A stretch of 64,000 nucleotides of DNA from Halomonas urmiana (lineage in GTDB: Bacteria; Pseudomonadota; Gammaproteobacteria; Pseudomonadales; Halomonadaceae), in contig NZ_VBUI01000005.1 in assembly GCF_005780185.1 (NCBI RefSeq), positions 120,961 to 184,960 on the forward strand, read 5' to 3'. Both the position numbers and the translations under genes were made by a program. The notes under the pieces were generated by a model that was given only the letters and a program-made list of their open reading frames with translations, had not been told where the DNA came from and ran no database searches. Positions 27,500 through 36,301 of this stretch are shown here, piece by piece; position 1 is the first letter of the stretch; the number at the start of each line of letters is the position of its first letter.

Positions 27500-27925
27500 T
27501 CAGCAGTCGCCGAGGCGCCGGCCCTCCACGACGGTGGTCATCTTGAGCTCGCCCGCGGCGGAGTCGACCAGGATGTCGACGTTGCCCTCGACTCGCTCGC
27601 CGAGGAAATCCATGCGACCGATGATGCTGGCCTCACCGCCCTCGGCCCGGCAGACCATGCGGTAGTCCATACCGTCGACCGTGACCTCGTGGTCGAGCAG
27701 TTCGCAGCCCTCCTCCTCCTTGATGAAGCTGAACGACTCGTCCTCGAGGTCGCCTTGGGCGATGCACTCCTGGGTGGTCTCGGTCTGATCGGGGATCGGC
27801 AGGTCCCCGCCGACGGCGGTGGTGCTGGTGAACTCCCACTGGCCCGGGACGATATTGGGGGCCTCGGCGAGGGCCACGAGCGGCGTGGCCAGCAGCAGAC
27901 TGGCAAGAAGGGGACGAAACGGCAT
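27500..27925 (-). CDS. DUF3617 secreted protein
   Basis: A 141-aa protein with a cleavable signal peptide (LLASLLLATPLVALA, then EAPNIVPGQWEFTSTT). The phrase PGQWEFTS and four cysteines, with the closing motif EGRRLGDC, are DUF3617 features. The family is periplasmic and of unknown function. It is convergent with the RND operon and separated from it by 76 bp. No operon partner on its strand. Confidence 0.85.
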   Translation of the reverse strand: MPFRPLLASLLLATPLVALAEAPNIVPGQWEFTSTTAVGGDLPIPDQTETTQECIAQGDLEDESFSFIKEEEGCELLDHEVTVDGMDYRMVCRAEGGEASIIGRMDFLGERVEGNVDILVDSAAGELKMTTVVEGRRLGDC

Positions 27926-28088
27926 GGGGGGACTCTCCCTGGAGGTGGATGATCTGCCAGGCCTTCGGCATCGCCATCAGCATATCCCAATCGGCACCTC
28001 CCCCCAATCGGGTGCGATACGCCCTGGGGCCCCTGGCCTTGTTGGCGGTCCGGCGCCGGGCTTTCGCCTACTTATCGTTATCGCCGAC

Positions 28089-29306
28089 CTATCGCCGCTC
28101 GCTACCCAGGCGTGCCGGGCGGACACGCGCCTCGCTGAGACCCAGCCAGGCGGTGAGCGCGGCCACCAGCACGATCGGCCCCAGCATCGCCAGGTTGAGC
28201 CCGGTCCATCCCAGCTGCCGCAGCAGGCTCGCCGACAGCAGCGAGCCCGCCGCCACCAGCGAGAAGATGACCAGGTCGTTGATGCCCTGCACCTTGCCGC
28301 GCTCGGCCTCCCCATGGGTGCTGGCGAGCAGCGTGCTGCCGCCGATGAACAGGAAGTTCCAGCCGACGCCGAGCAGCAACAGCGCCACCCAGAACTGGGC
28401 AAGCCCGGTGCCGGTGGCCGCCAGCAGGCTCGAGGCGGCCAGTATCGCGGTGCCGACCAGCAGGATGCGGGTGATCCCGAAGCGGGCGATCAGGCCCCCG
28501 GTGAAGAAGGAAGGCGCGAACATGCCGAGCACGTGCCACTGCATGACGAAGGCCACCTGCCCCATCTCGAAGCCCAGCGCGCGCATGGCGAGCGGCGTGG
28601 CGGTCATCACCAGACCCATGATGGCGTAGCCCGTGGCCGCGGCGACCAGCGCGACTCGAAAGCGCGACTGAGCGCCGATCTCGGCCATCGGCCGGGCGAT
28701 CTCGCCGGGAGCGGGCTCGCCGCTGGCCGGCACGCGCAGGCCGCCGAGTATCAGCATCGCCACCAGCGCCAGGCCGGCGATCATCAGGTAGGGTCCGCCA
28801 TCCGGCACCGCGGCGATCCAGTCACTGGTCAGGCTGGCGTTCCAGGGCCCGAGAAAGGCCGCCACCACCCCGCCGGCCAGCACCAGGGAGATGGCTCGGC
28901 TGCGAAAGGCCGGGCGCGTCACGTCGACGGCGGCGAAACGGTAGTACATGGCGAAGCCTTGGTAGCCGCCCAGCAGCAGGTTGCCCAGGCAGAACAGCCA
29001 GAAGTGCGCGAGGGCGATGGCGGCGAAGGCCACCAGTCCACCGAGCACGCCGCCGAGCAGCGCCCCGACCATGAAGCCGCGCCGGCGCCCCACCCGCTTC
29101 ATGTAGAGCGAGGCCGGCAGGGTCGCGAGCAGGGTACCGATCATCATCATGGCGACGGGCAGCGTCGCGAGTTCCGCCGCGGGCGTGAGCCGGTGGCCCA
29201 CCACCCCGCTCAGGGTCATCACGGTGATGGTGGCGACCATGTAGAGCGTCTGGCCGGCGACCAGGATGGCGACGTTGCGTTTCTCCAGGCGACTGGCGGC
29301 CCTCAT
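28089..29306 (-). CDS. MFS transporter
   Basis: A 405-aa carrier with about twelve hydrophobic segments. The MFS loop 2-3 motif reads YMKRVGRRRGF near residues 68-78, after helix 2. Two six-helix halves are separated by a hydrophilic stretch (VPASGEPAPGEIARPMAEIG near 211-230). Substrate is unknown. It lies about 190 bp downstream of the acuI-like gene on the same strand, with a strong hairpin between them, so it is probably transcribed separately. Confidence 0.85.
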   Translation of the reverse strand: MRAASRLEKRNVAILVAGQTLYMVATITVMTLSGVVGHRLTPAAELATLPVAMMMIGTLLATLPASLYMKRVGRRRGFMVGALLGGVLGGLVAFAAIALAHFWLFCLGNLLLGGYQGFAMYYRFAAVDVTRPAFRSRAISLVLAGGVVAAFLGPWNASLTSDWIAAVPDGGPYLMIAGLALVAMLILGGLRVPASGEPAPGEIARPMAEIGAQSRFRVALVAAATGYAIMGLVMTATPLAMRALGFEMGQVAFVMQWHVLGMFAPSFFTGGLIARFGITRILLVGTAILAASSLLAATGTGLAQFWVALLLLGVGWNFLFIGGSTLLASTHGEAERGKVQGINDLVIFSLVAAGSLLSASLLRQLGWTGLNLAMLGPIVLVAALTAWLGLSEARVRPARLGSERR

Positions 29307-29428
29307 GGCGACTCCTCGGCGACGAGCGATGACCCCGGCAAGCGTATCAGAACGCCCGTCCCGTGCCTCGCGCCGCTGCCACCGCTACGCGCAAGGCCGC
29401 TCGGCATCGACCCTGGAACCCAGACGAC

Positions 29429-29459
29429 ACAGGGGGCACGCCGGCGGCGTGCCCCCTGT
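29429..29459 (-). terminator. 14-bp GC-rich hairpin downstream of acuI
   Basis: ACAGGGGGCACGCC (29429-29442), loop GGC, then its exact complement (29446-29459). It is 37 bp past the acuI stop (29497) in the direction of transcription. There is no U-tract on either side, so it may stabilise the mRNA end or act as an imperfect terminator. Confidence 0.55.
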
Positions 29460-29496
29460 CGATCGATTGGCCGCCGGCGGCGGCTCGGCCTCGCCG

Positions 29497-30480
<984 letters not shown>

Positions 30481-30506
30481 CGTGCACCTCGTGTTGTTGA
30501 TTACTT

Positions 30507-30523
30507 ATAGACCGAGCGTCTAT
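30507..30523. promoter_or_regulatory. Operator ATAGAC-N5-GTCTAT before acuI
   Basis: ATAGACCGAGCGTCTAT, 27 bp upstream of the acuI ATG. The half-sites are the same as in the palindrome at 31190-31206 upstream of the TetR gene. Matching sites at both promoters strongly suggest that they are the operators of this TetR-family regulator. Confidence 0.75.
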
Positions 30524-30546
30524 CGAATGGCATGAAGCGGCGCCCG

Positions 30547-31179
30547 CTAGCGGGGCAGCCCCTCCATGTACGTGGTGATGAAGACCTCCAGGGGACGCGC
30601 CCGGCGTTCGAGTCTTGCGCGCATCACCGCGCCCTCCCAGCCGATCCAGAAGGCCTCGGCGAGCCGCTCGCAGTCGGCGTGATCGGCGAGCTCGCCGGCC
30701 GCCTGGGCCTCGTGCAGGCAGCGCGCCAGGCGCTGCTTCCACTCGTCGAGGGTCGCCCGCAGCCACTCCCGATACCCCTCCGGCAGACCGCCGGCCTCCT
30801 GGCCGAGGTTGCCGACCAGGCAGCCCCGGCGGAAGTCGTGGCGGGCCATGCCGTCGCGGGCATCGGCGACGAAGGCCTCGATGCGCGAAAGCGGCGAGCG
30901 CGCGGCGTCCCCCAGATGGCGATCCAGCTTCCTCGCGAAGTAGGCGCCGTAGTGCTCCATCACGGCGCGCCCGAACGCCTCCTTGCTGTCGAAGTAGTAG
31001 TAGAACGAGCCCTTGGGAACACCGACACGCTTGAGGATGCCGTCGATGCCCGAGGCGCTGAAGCCCTGTTCGGTCAGCACCTCGGTGCCGCTGCGGATCA
31101 GGGCTGCCCGGGTATCCGGGTCGTCGCGCGGCACCCTGGGGGGCCGGCCACGGCGTGGCTTGGAGGTCGTATCGGTCAT
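30547..31179 (-). CDS. acuR: TetR-family repressor (AcuR-like)
   Basis: About 210 aa from ATG 31179. The TetR helix-turn-helix covers residues ~20-66 (TRAALIRSGTEVLTEQGFSA, then GIDGILKRVGVPKGSFYYYF). The C-terminal ligand domain has MARHDFRRGCLVGNLGQEAG, typical of the TetR_C_6 group to which AcuR belongs. It lies upstream of acuI on the same strand (67-bp gap), and a palindrome at 31190-31206 sits next to its own start, implying autorepression. AcuR in Rhodobacter responds to acrylate; the same is inferred here. The frame extends upstream to 31281 but crosses the operator. Confidence 0.85.
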   Translation of the reverse strand: MTDTTSKPRRGRPPRVPRDDPDTRAALIRSGTEVLTEQGFSASGIDGILKRVGVPKGSFYYYFDSKEAFGRAVMEHYGAYFARKLDRHLGDAARSPLSRIEAFVADARDGMARHDFRRGCLVGNLGQEAGGLPEGYREWLRATLDEWKQRLARCLHEAQAAGELADHADCERLAEAFWIGWEGAVMRARLERRARPLEVFITTYMEGLPR

Positions 31180-31189
31180 GCCGTTTAAT

Positions 31190-31206
31190 ATAGACCGGTT
31201 GTCTAT
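31190..31206. promoter_or_regulatory. Operator ATAGAC-N5-GTCTAT before the TetR gene
   Basis: ATAGACCGGTTGTCTAT, beginning 11 bp upstream of the TetR-family ATG (31179) and matching the half-sites of the acuI-proximal operator. Its position over the ribosome-site/promoter zone fits autorepression. Confidence 0.75.
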
Positions 31207-31282
31207 AAAATCAAATCGAGAAGCGCCGACGCATCGACCGCCCCCCTGCTGCTGCCGCTCTCCCCTCCCCGCACATACCAAT

Positions 31283-31321
31283 GCGGCCAGCCGACGAATG
31301 CCGGCTGGCCGCTTCTTTTTT
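31283..31321 (+). terminator. Rho-independent terminator facing right, no gene on its strand
   Basis: GCGGCCAGCCG (31283-31293), 8-nt loop, CGGCTGGCCGC (31302-31312), then TTCTTTTTT. This is a textbook terminator for rightward transcripts, yet no plus-strand gene precedes it: the region to the left holds the start of the leftward TetR gene. It may end a short RNA started near the operator at 31190, or act in the other direction for the yeiH-like gene ending at 31376. Confidence 0.65.
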
Positions 31322-31375
31322 CGGTAGCTCGACGTCCGGGAATTCGACGCTAGAAGTGCGAGGTCGCCCGGGCGA

Positions 31376-32410
31376 TCAGGTGCCCAGGCCGCCGATCAGC
31401 ACCACGCCGAGCACCACGACCAGCAGGAAGACGGTCTCCAGCGCCATCAGGATCACCGGCTTCCAGCCCACCACCGCGAGCTTCTGGAACGAGGTCTTGA
31501 TGCCGAGGGCGGCGATGGCGGTGACCAGACACCAGCGGGACAGGGTCGACATGCCCTCGTTCACCGCCTCGGGAATCAGCCCCATGCTGTTGACCAGCAC
31601 CAGCACCACGAAGCCCACCAGGAAGCTCGGCAGCATCGGCACCTTGGTCGCCGCCCCCTCTGCCTGGCGCGAGGCCCGGAACAGCCACATGAAGACCATC
31701 ACCGCCGGCACCAGCATGGCCACCCGCACCAGCTTGACCAGCGTCGAGACATCGCCGGTCTGCTCGGAGATCATGTAGCCGGCCCCCACCACCTGGGCCA
31801 CGTCGTGGATGGTGCCGCCGAGGAAGATCCCCGCCTGGCCGTTGGCGAGTTCCAGGGCCCCGGCGATCAGCGGATAGATCACCATCGCCATGGTCGAGAG
31901 GGTCGTGACCCCGACCACCGTAAGGATGGTGTTGCGCTCATGGGTCTCGTGGCGCGGCATCACCGCCGACAGGGCGAGCGCCGCCGAGGCACCGCAGATG
32001 GCGACGGCGCCGCCGGTCAAGAGCCCCAGATCGCGATCCAGGCCCAGCACCCGGGCCAGCACCGAGCCCATGGCGATGACCAGGGCCACGGCCACCACCA
32101 CGGTGAGCACGGGGCCGATCCCCAGGTCGCCGACCTGGGCGAGGGTCATGCGCGCCCCCAGCAGGGCCACGCCGAGGCGCAGCACGGTGCGGGCGGCAAA
32201 CTCGATGCCCTCGCGGCAACGCCCCTCCTCGCTCAGGAAGTGCAGCGACATGCCGAACAGCAGGGCGTAGAGCAGCGTGGGGCCCCCGTAGTGGTCGGCG
32301 ATGAAGGTGGTAGCCAGGGCGATGGTGACGCACACCAGCAGGCCGCGGCCGATGGGCCGGGCCCTGCCGAACCGTTCGGTGAGTGGCGTATCGAAGAGCG
32401 TGGTTTTCAT
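31376..32410 (-). CDS. YeiH/UPF0324 putative sulfate (sulfite) exporter, PSE family
   Basis: A 344-aa inner-membrane protein with about ten hydrophobic helices. Family marks: YGGPTLLYALLFGMSLHFLS near residues 41-60, the LRLGVALLGARMTL segment, GGAVAICGASAALALSAVMP and GGTIHDVAQVVGAGYMIS. The UPF0324/PSE family includes exporters found next to sulfonate-degradation genes (TauZ/CuyZ), where they remove the sulfite or sulfate released by desulfonation. Its place beside cuyA, hpsN and a TRAP transporter fits this role. AGGAG precedes the ATG. Confidence 0.85.
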   Translation of the reverse strand: MKTTLFDTPLTERFGRARPIGRGLLVCVTIALATTFIADHYGGPTLLYALLFGMSLHFLSEEGRCREGIEFAARTVLRLGVALLGARMTLAQVGDLGIGPVLTVVVAVALVIAMGSVLARVLGLDRDLGLLTGGAVAICGASAALALSAVMPRHETHERNTILTVVGVTTLSTMAMVIYPLIAGALELANGQAGIFLGGTIHDVAQVVGAGYMISEQTGDVSTLVKLVRVAMLVPAVMVFMWLFRASRQAEGAATKVPMLPSFLVGFVVLVLVNSMGLIPEAVNEGMSTLSRWCLVTAIAALGIKTSFQKLAVVGWKPVILMALETVFLLVVVLGVVLIGGLGT

Positions 32411-32541
32411 GTCGCAGTTCTCCTGGAGCCGCCTGACGGACGCACGTCGCCGCTCCCCGCCGCAGTGGGCGGGAACGACACGGCCCGGCGAGGCGGGAAA
32501 ACGGGGTCCGAGCGTCGCTCGGACCGAATCGGTCGGGACGG

Positions 32542-32560
32542 CTGAGCCATGACGGCTCAG
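32542..32560 (-). other. Intercistronic hairpin between racemase and exporter genes
   Basis: CTGAGCC (32542-32548), loop ATGAC, GGCTCAG (32554-32560). It lies in the 159-bp gap between the racemase stop (32570) and the exporter start (32410). No U-tract follows, so partial termination or mRNA stabilisation is more likely than a full stop. Confidence 0.4.
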
Positions 32561-32569
32561 ACTCGAAGC

Positions 32570-33334
32570 TCAGGGCGTGACGGCCTCGACGCCCTCGGCG
32601 GCGGCCACCACCTGCTCGGCCAGCACGCGGACGCTATCCACGACCGGCAGCGAGCCGTCGAGGGCGTCGTCGATGACCGAGAGTTCGGTGCAGGCCAGCA
32701 CCAGCACATCCGCCCCGCGCGCCTTGAGGTCGTCGGCGGCCCGGGCGAAGGCGGCCCGGGTGTCGGGGTGACGCCCCTCCCCGCGCTTGACGGCGCGAAT
32801 TACCTCGAGCACCGCGGCCTCGTCCTCGGGATAGACCAGCGACAGGCCCCGCGCTTTGACGAAGCCCTCATAGAGGCCGATCTTGCGCAGCGCCGGCGAG
32901 CAGAGCAGACCGACTCGCGCCCCGGGTACGAGTCGGGCGACGCTGTCCAGCGTGCGCTCGACGATGTGCCAGACCGGGATGTCGACCGCATCCTGAGCAT
33001 CCCGCCAGTAGTAGTGGGCGGTGTTGCATGGCATCACCAGGAAGGCGGCGCCGGCCCGCTCCAGGCGCCGCGCCATCTCGGCGATCGCCGGCCCCGGGTT
33101 CTCACCGTCGCCGTCGATCAGCGCCTTGATCCGCGAGGGCACCTTGGGGTTGTTGTCCACCAGCAGGTGGACGTGGTCGATATCGTCCTCGGCGGGCGTG
33201 GCGTCGATGACCCGCTGCATGAAGGTCACGGTGGCATCGGGCCCCATGCCCCCCAGCACGCCGACCATGGTGTGCGGATCGCGGGAAAGGGCCTGGCTGT
33301 CGCGGTCGTCAGTCGTCATCGTTTGCCTATTCAT
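32570..33334 (-). CDS. Aspartate/glutamate racemase family amino-acid racemase
   Basis: A 254-aa cofactor-independent racemase. GVLGGMGPDATVTFMQRVI sits near the N-terminus; the two catalytic cysteines are in LVMPCNTAHYYW and LVLACTELSVID, both intact. These enzymes interconvert D- and L-acidic amino acids. Cysteate is the sulfonate analogue of aspartate, so in this cluster a D/L-cysteate racemase supplying CuyA is a reasonable inference. The gene begins six bases after dctM ends. An in-frame ATG at 33319 is an alternative start. Confidence 0.82.
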   Translation of the reverse strand: MNRQTMTTDDRDSQALSRDPHTMVGVLGGMGPDATVTFMQRVIDATPAEDDIDHVHLLVDNNPKVPSRIKALIDGDGENPGPAIAEMARRLERAGAAFLVMPCNTAHYYWRDAQDAVDIPVWHIVERTLDSVARLVPGARVGLLCSPALRKIGLYEGFVKARGLSLVYPEDEAAVLEVIRAVKRGEGRHPDTRAAFARAADDLKARGADVLVLACTELSVIDDALDGSLPVVDSVRVLAEQVVAAAEGVEAVTP

Positions 33335-33340
33335 GGGTGA

Positions 33341-34621
33341 TCAGAAGCCCAGCATCGTGGGCAGCCACAGGGTGATCTGGGGGAAGAACGCCAGCAGCAG
33401 ATCGATCACCACCATGGAGCCGACCAGCGGAATGGCGCGGACCGAGATGCGCTCGATGGAGACGTTGGCGATGCTCGAGCTGATGAACATGTTCTCGCCC
33501 AGGGGCGGCGTGGAGAAGCCGATCCCGAGGCTGACCACCAGCACGATCCCGAAGTGGATCGGATCGACGCCCAGCTCGACCATCACCGGCAGCAGCACCG
33601 GGGTGACGATCATGATGGTGGCGAGTATCTCGATGAACATGCCCACGATCAGCAGGAAGCCGATCACCAGGATCCAGACCAGCCACAGACTGTCGGTGAT
33701 CTCGAGAATGCCCTGGGCGATCATCGCCGGGATGTGATTCTCGACCAGGATGCGACCGAAGGCGGTGGCGGTGAACATGATGATCAGCACCCGACCGGTC
33801 AGCCAGGTGGTGCTCTGGAAGGCCTCGTTGAGCCCGCGCAACGACGACTCCTTGTGGATGAAGATGCCGACGAACAGGGCATAGAAGATCGACACCACCG
33901 CCGCCTCGGTGGGCGTGAACATCCCGGAGTAGATGCCGCCCAGGATCACCACCGGCGCCATCAGCGACCAGAAGCCGTCCTTCAGGACCTTGACGATGCG
34001 CTTGAAATCATAGCCCGAGCCCTCGGTCTGGTAGCCGTTGCGCTTGGCGGTGATGTAGTTGGCCACGATCAGGCCCACGCCGAGCATGATGCCCGGGAAG
34101 ACCCCGGCCATGAACAGCCCCGAGATGGACTCGTTGGCGGTCACGCCGTAGATCACCAGCGGCATGCTGGGCGGGATCACCACCCCGAGCCCGCCGGCGG
34201 TGGCGGTGATCGCCGCCGGATAGCTGCGCCCGTAGCCGCGCTCGATCATCGCCGGAATCACCAGCATGCCGACCGCGGCCGTCGTCGCAGGCCCGGAGCC
34301 GGAAATCGCACCGAAGAACATGCAGGCCATGACCGCGGCGGCGCCAAGCCCCCCGGCGGCGGGACCCGCCAGCTCCTCGGCGATATGGATCAGGCGCCGA
34401 GCGATGCCGGCGTCGCCCATCAGGGCGCCGGCCAGGATGAACGAGGGCAGCGCCATGAGCGGAAACGAGTTGATGGCGGAAAAAGCCAGCTCGATCAGCG
34501 AGCTGATGTCGTCGCCGTTGAGCACGTAGACCGCCATGGAGGCGACCCCGAGGGCCACCACGATGGGCGCGCCGAAGAACAGCAGCGCCCCGAACATGGA
34601 AAACAGTACCGTTGCGGCCAT
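33341..34621 (-). CDS. dctM: TRAP transporter large permease (DctM)
   Basis: About 426 aa from ATG 34621 (ATVLFSMFGALLFFGAPIVV). Twelve or so hydrophobic helices; family blocks include LPSFILAGALMGDAGIARRL, FGAISGSGPATTAAVG, VVIPPSMPLVIYGVTANESI and LGIGFSTPPLGENMFISSSI. It forms the sodium-coupled transport core with the small permease. The start is five bases after the dctQ stop. The frame is open to 34909 but that part is a shadow of dctQ. Substrate is inferred from context to be a C3 sulfonate. Confidence 0.92.
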   Translation of the reverse strand: MAATVLFSMFGALLFFGAPIVVALGVASMAVYVLNGDDISSLIELAFSAINSFPLMALPSFILAGALMGDAGIARRLIHIAEELAGPAAGGLGAAAVMACMFFGAISGSGPATTAAVGMLVIPAMIERGYGRSYPAAITATAGGLGVVIPPSMPLVIYGVTANESISGLFMAGVFPGIMLGVGLIVANYITAKRNGYQTEGSGYDFKRIVKVLKDGFWSLMAPVVILGGIYSGMFTPTEAAVVSIFYALFVGIFIHKESSLRGLNEAFQSTTWLTGRVLIIMFTATAFGRILVENHIPAMIAQGILEITDSLWLVWILVIGFLLIVGMFIEILATIMIVTPVLLPVMVELGVDPIHFGIVLVVSLGIGFSTPPLGENMFISSSIANVSIERISVRAIPLVGSMVVIDLLLAFFPQITLWLPTMLGF

Positions 34622-34626
34622 GCGGC

Positions 34627-35181
34627 TTACCCCTTGCCGTTGGAGGAGGAGTTTCCGGTGGTGTTGGACTCCCCCTCGGTAATCTTGCTGACTTCCTGCT
34701 GTTCCACGTCGCCGGGTTCGATGCCCTTGACCAGCTTCATGTACTGGACCTGCAGCACGCGAAAGGCCATCAGCACGAAGGCGATGGGGAACACGAAGTA
34801 GACGTAGGCCAGAGACCAGCCCAGGGCCGGCGAGTCGTAGGGAAACTCCAGCAGCAGCCCGATCAGATCCAGGCTCTTCCAGGCCAGCACCAGGCAGAAG
34901 CCCACCCACATCAGGTCGACCAGCAGCAGCAGGGTATTGGCGACGCGTTTGGGCAACAGCTTGATGTGCGTCTGCAGGCGGTTATGGGCCCCCAGATGCG
35001 CGGCGTGAGCCGCCCCCAGGAACACGAACCAGATGAACGCGTAGCGCGCCAGTTCCTCGATCCACGCCATGCCGATGCCCAGCGTCACCCGCATGACCAC
35101 CTGAACGAACAACAGCACGACGAAAACACCGAGCAGGAAGCGGCAGGCGTAGTCTTCGATATGATTGAACTTTGCTAACAC
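34627..35181 (-). CDS. dctQ: TRAP transporter small permease (DctQ)
   Basis: A 184-aa protein with four hydrophobic helices and the DctQ signature AWIEELARYAFIWFVFLGAA near residues 39-58. The acidic/Asn-rich C-terminal tail is cytoplasmic. It sits between the broken dctP gene and dctM in the usual P-Q-M order, so the three genes form one TRAP operon. A GGAGG-type ribosome site lies before ATG 35181. Confidence 0.9.
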   Translation of the reverse strand: MLAKFNHIEDYACRFLLGVFVVLLFVQVVMRVTLGIGMAWIEELARYAFIWFVFLGAAHAAHLGAHNRLQTHIKLLPKRVANTLLLLVDLMWVGFCLVLAWKSLDLIGLLLEFPYDSPALGWSLAYVYFVFPIAFVLMAFRVLQVQYMKLVKGIEPGDVEQQEVSKITEGESNTTGNSSSNGKG

Positions 35182-35257
35182 GAAAGCCTCCTTCCCCTGT
35201 GGGAGTGCGAGGAGGGAGCCAGGCCAGGCGACCCATCGTTGCCCGGCCCAGCCTCAC

Positions 35258-36242
35258 TCAGTGGCCCAATGCCTTCTGTATTTCCTCGAAGGCTTCCTGA
35301 CCACCGATCTCGTCGTAAAACTCAGGCCAGACCTCTTCCTTGGCAATTCGAACCCACTCCTCCTCATCTTCCAGTCGATACCTCGGCACCTTCTACCTCC
35401 ATGCCGGCGCGGGCCTTGGAGGCTTCGGTCAGCTGGAACTGCAGCGCATATAGCTGGGCTTCGAGTCCGGCACGATCGATGATTGCGCGCTCTTCGTCGC
35501 TGAGTTTCTCGTAGGTCCTGACACCCATCACGCTCGGCTGAAGGGAGTACTGGTAGTGGACCTCAGTGAGGTAATCCTGCACCTCGTGGAACTTCATCGT
35601 GTAGTTGACGATGTAAGGATTGTCCTGGCCATCGATCACGCCTTGCTGAAAGCCGGTGAACACCTCGGGCCAGGACATGCTGATCGGGCTGGCGCCCCAG
35701 GCCTCGTACGTGGCCAGCATCAGCTCGTTCTGTGGCACCCTGATCTTGAGCCCCTCGATATCCTCCAGGGTGGTCACGGGCCTTTCGGAGTTGGTGAGGT
35801 AGCGGAAGTTGGAATATAGCCAGCTGAGGATATGTACGCCGGCTTCCTCTTCGGCGATTGCATTCCAGCGGTCAGCCAGCGGCACCGTGGTAGCCTTCAC
35901 CGCATCGGCGTGGCTGCGGATCGCGTAGGGCATGGTCAAGGCACCGAGCCGAGGGGCATAGGGGGTCAAGTTCCCTACGTCGATCAGGGCGAAGTCGAGC
36001 TTGCCGATGCGAGTATCCTGGATCCTGCCCGTCTCGGAACCGAGTTGCCCACCGGGGAACAGCTCGACCTGCATCTCGCTCCCGAAGAGTTCTTCGACCA
36101 ACTCCTCGAAACGCTATGCCAGCGCCCCTTGGTCGGAATCCATCGGGTCCCCCATGCCGACCTTGAAGGTCGTCTCTGCCTGGGCGGCATGCGCAGTCAG
36201 GGTGGCAAGAACAGCGGAGGCCAAGAGGGTTTTCTTGAACAT
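35258..36242 (-). pseudogene. dctP: TRAP substrate-binding protein gene (DctP) with amber codon and frameshift
   Basis: The gene starts at ATG 36242 with a clean signal peptide (KKTLLASAVLATLTAHAAQA) and the mature start ETTFKVGMGDPMDSD. Codon 43 is TAG (36114-36116), after DQGALA and before RFEELVEELFG. The frame then stays open through typical DctP blocks (ELFPGGQLGSETGRIQ, LKIRVPQNELM, GVIDGQDNPY). Near 35385 homology shifts frame: the open frame ends as EVSTGR, while the adjacent frame continues RLEDEEEWVRIAKEEVWPEF to a stop at 35258, a normal DctP end. Two lesions argue for real decay, but sequencing error at either is possible. Without this protein the TRAP system should not capture substrate. 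Confidence 0.85.
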
Positions 36243-36278
36243 TGTTGTCACTCCAATCTTCATCGGGTGGGTGCTGCT

Positions 36279-36301
36279 AGTGCATACGACGCGTATGCAC
36301 T
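36279..36301. promoter_or_regulatory. 10-bp inverted repeat upstream of dctP
   Basis: AGTGCATACG (36279-36288), spacer ACG, CGTATGCACT (36292-36301), perfect. It overlaps the stop of the aminotransferase gene and lies 37 bp before the dctP start. It resembles a GntR-type operator (core TGCATAC/GTATGCA) for the TRAP operon; a simple mRNA hairpin ending the upstream transcript is the alternative. Confidence 0.5.
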
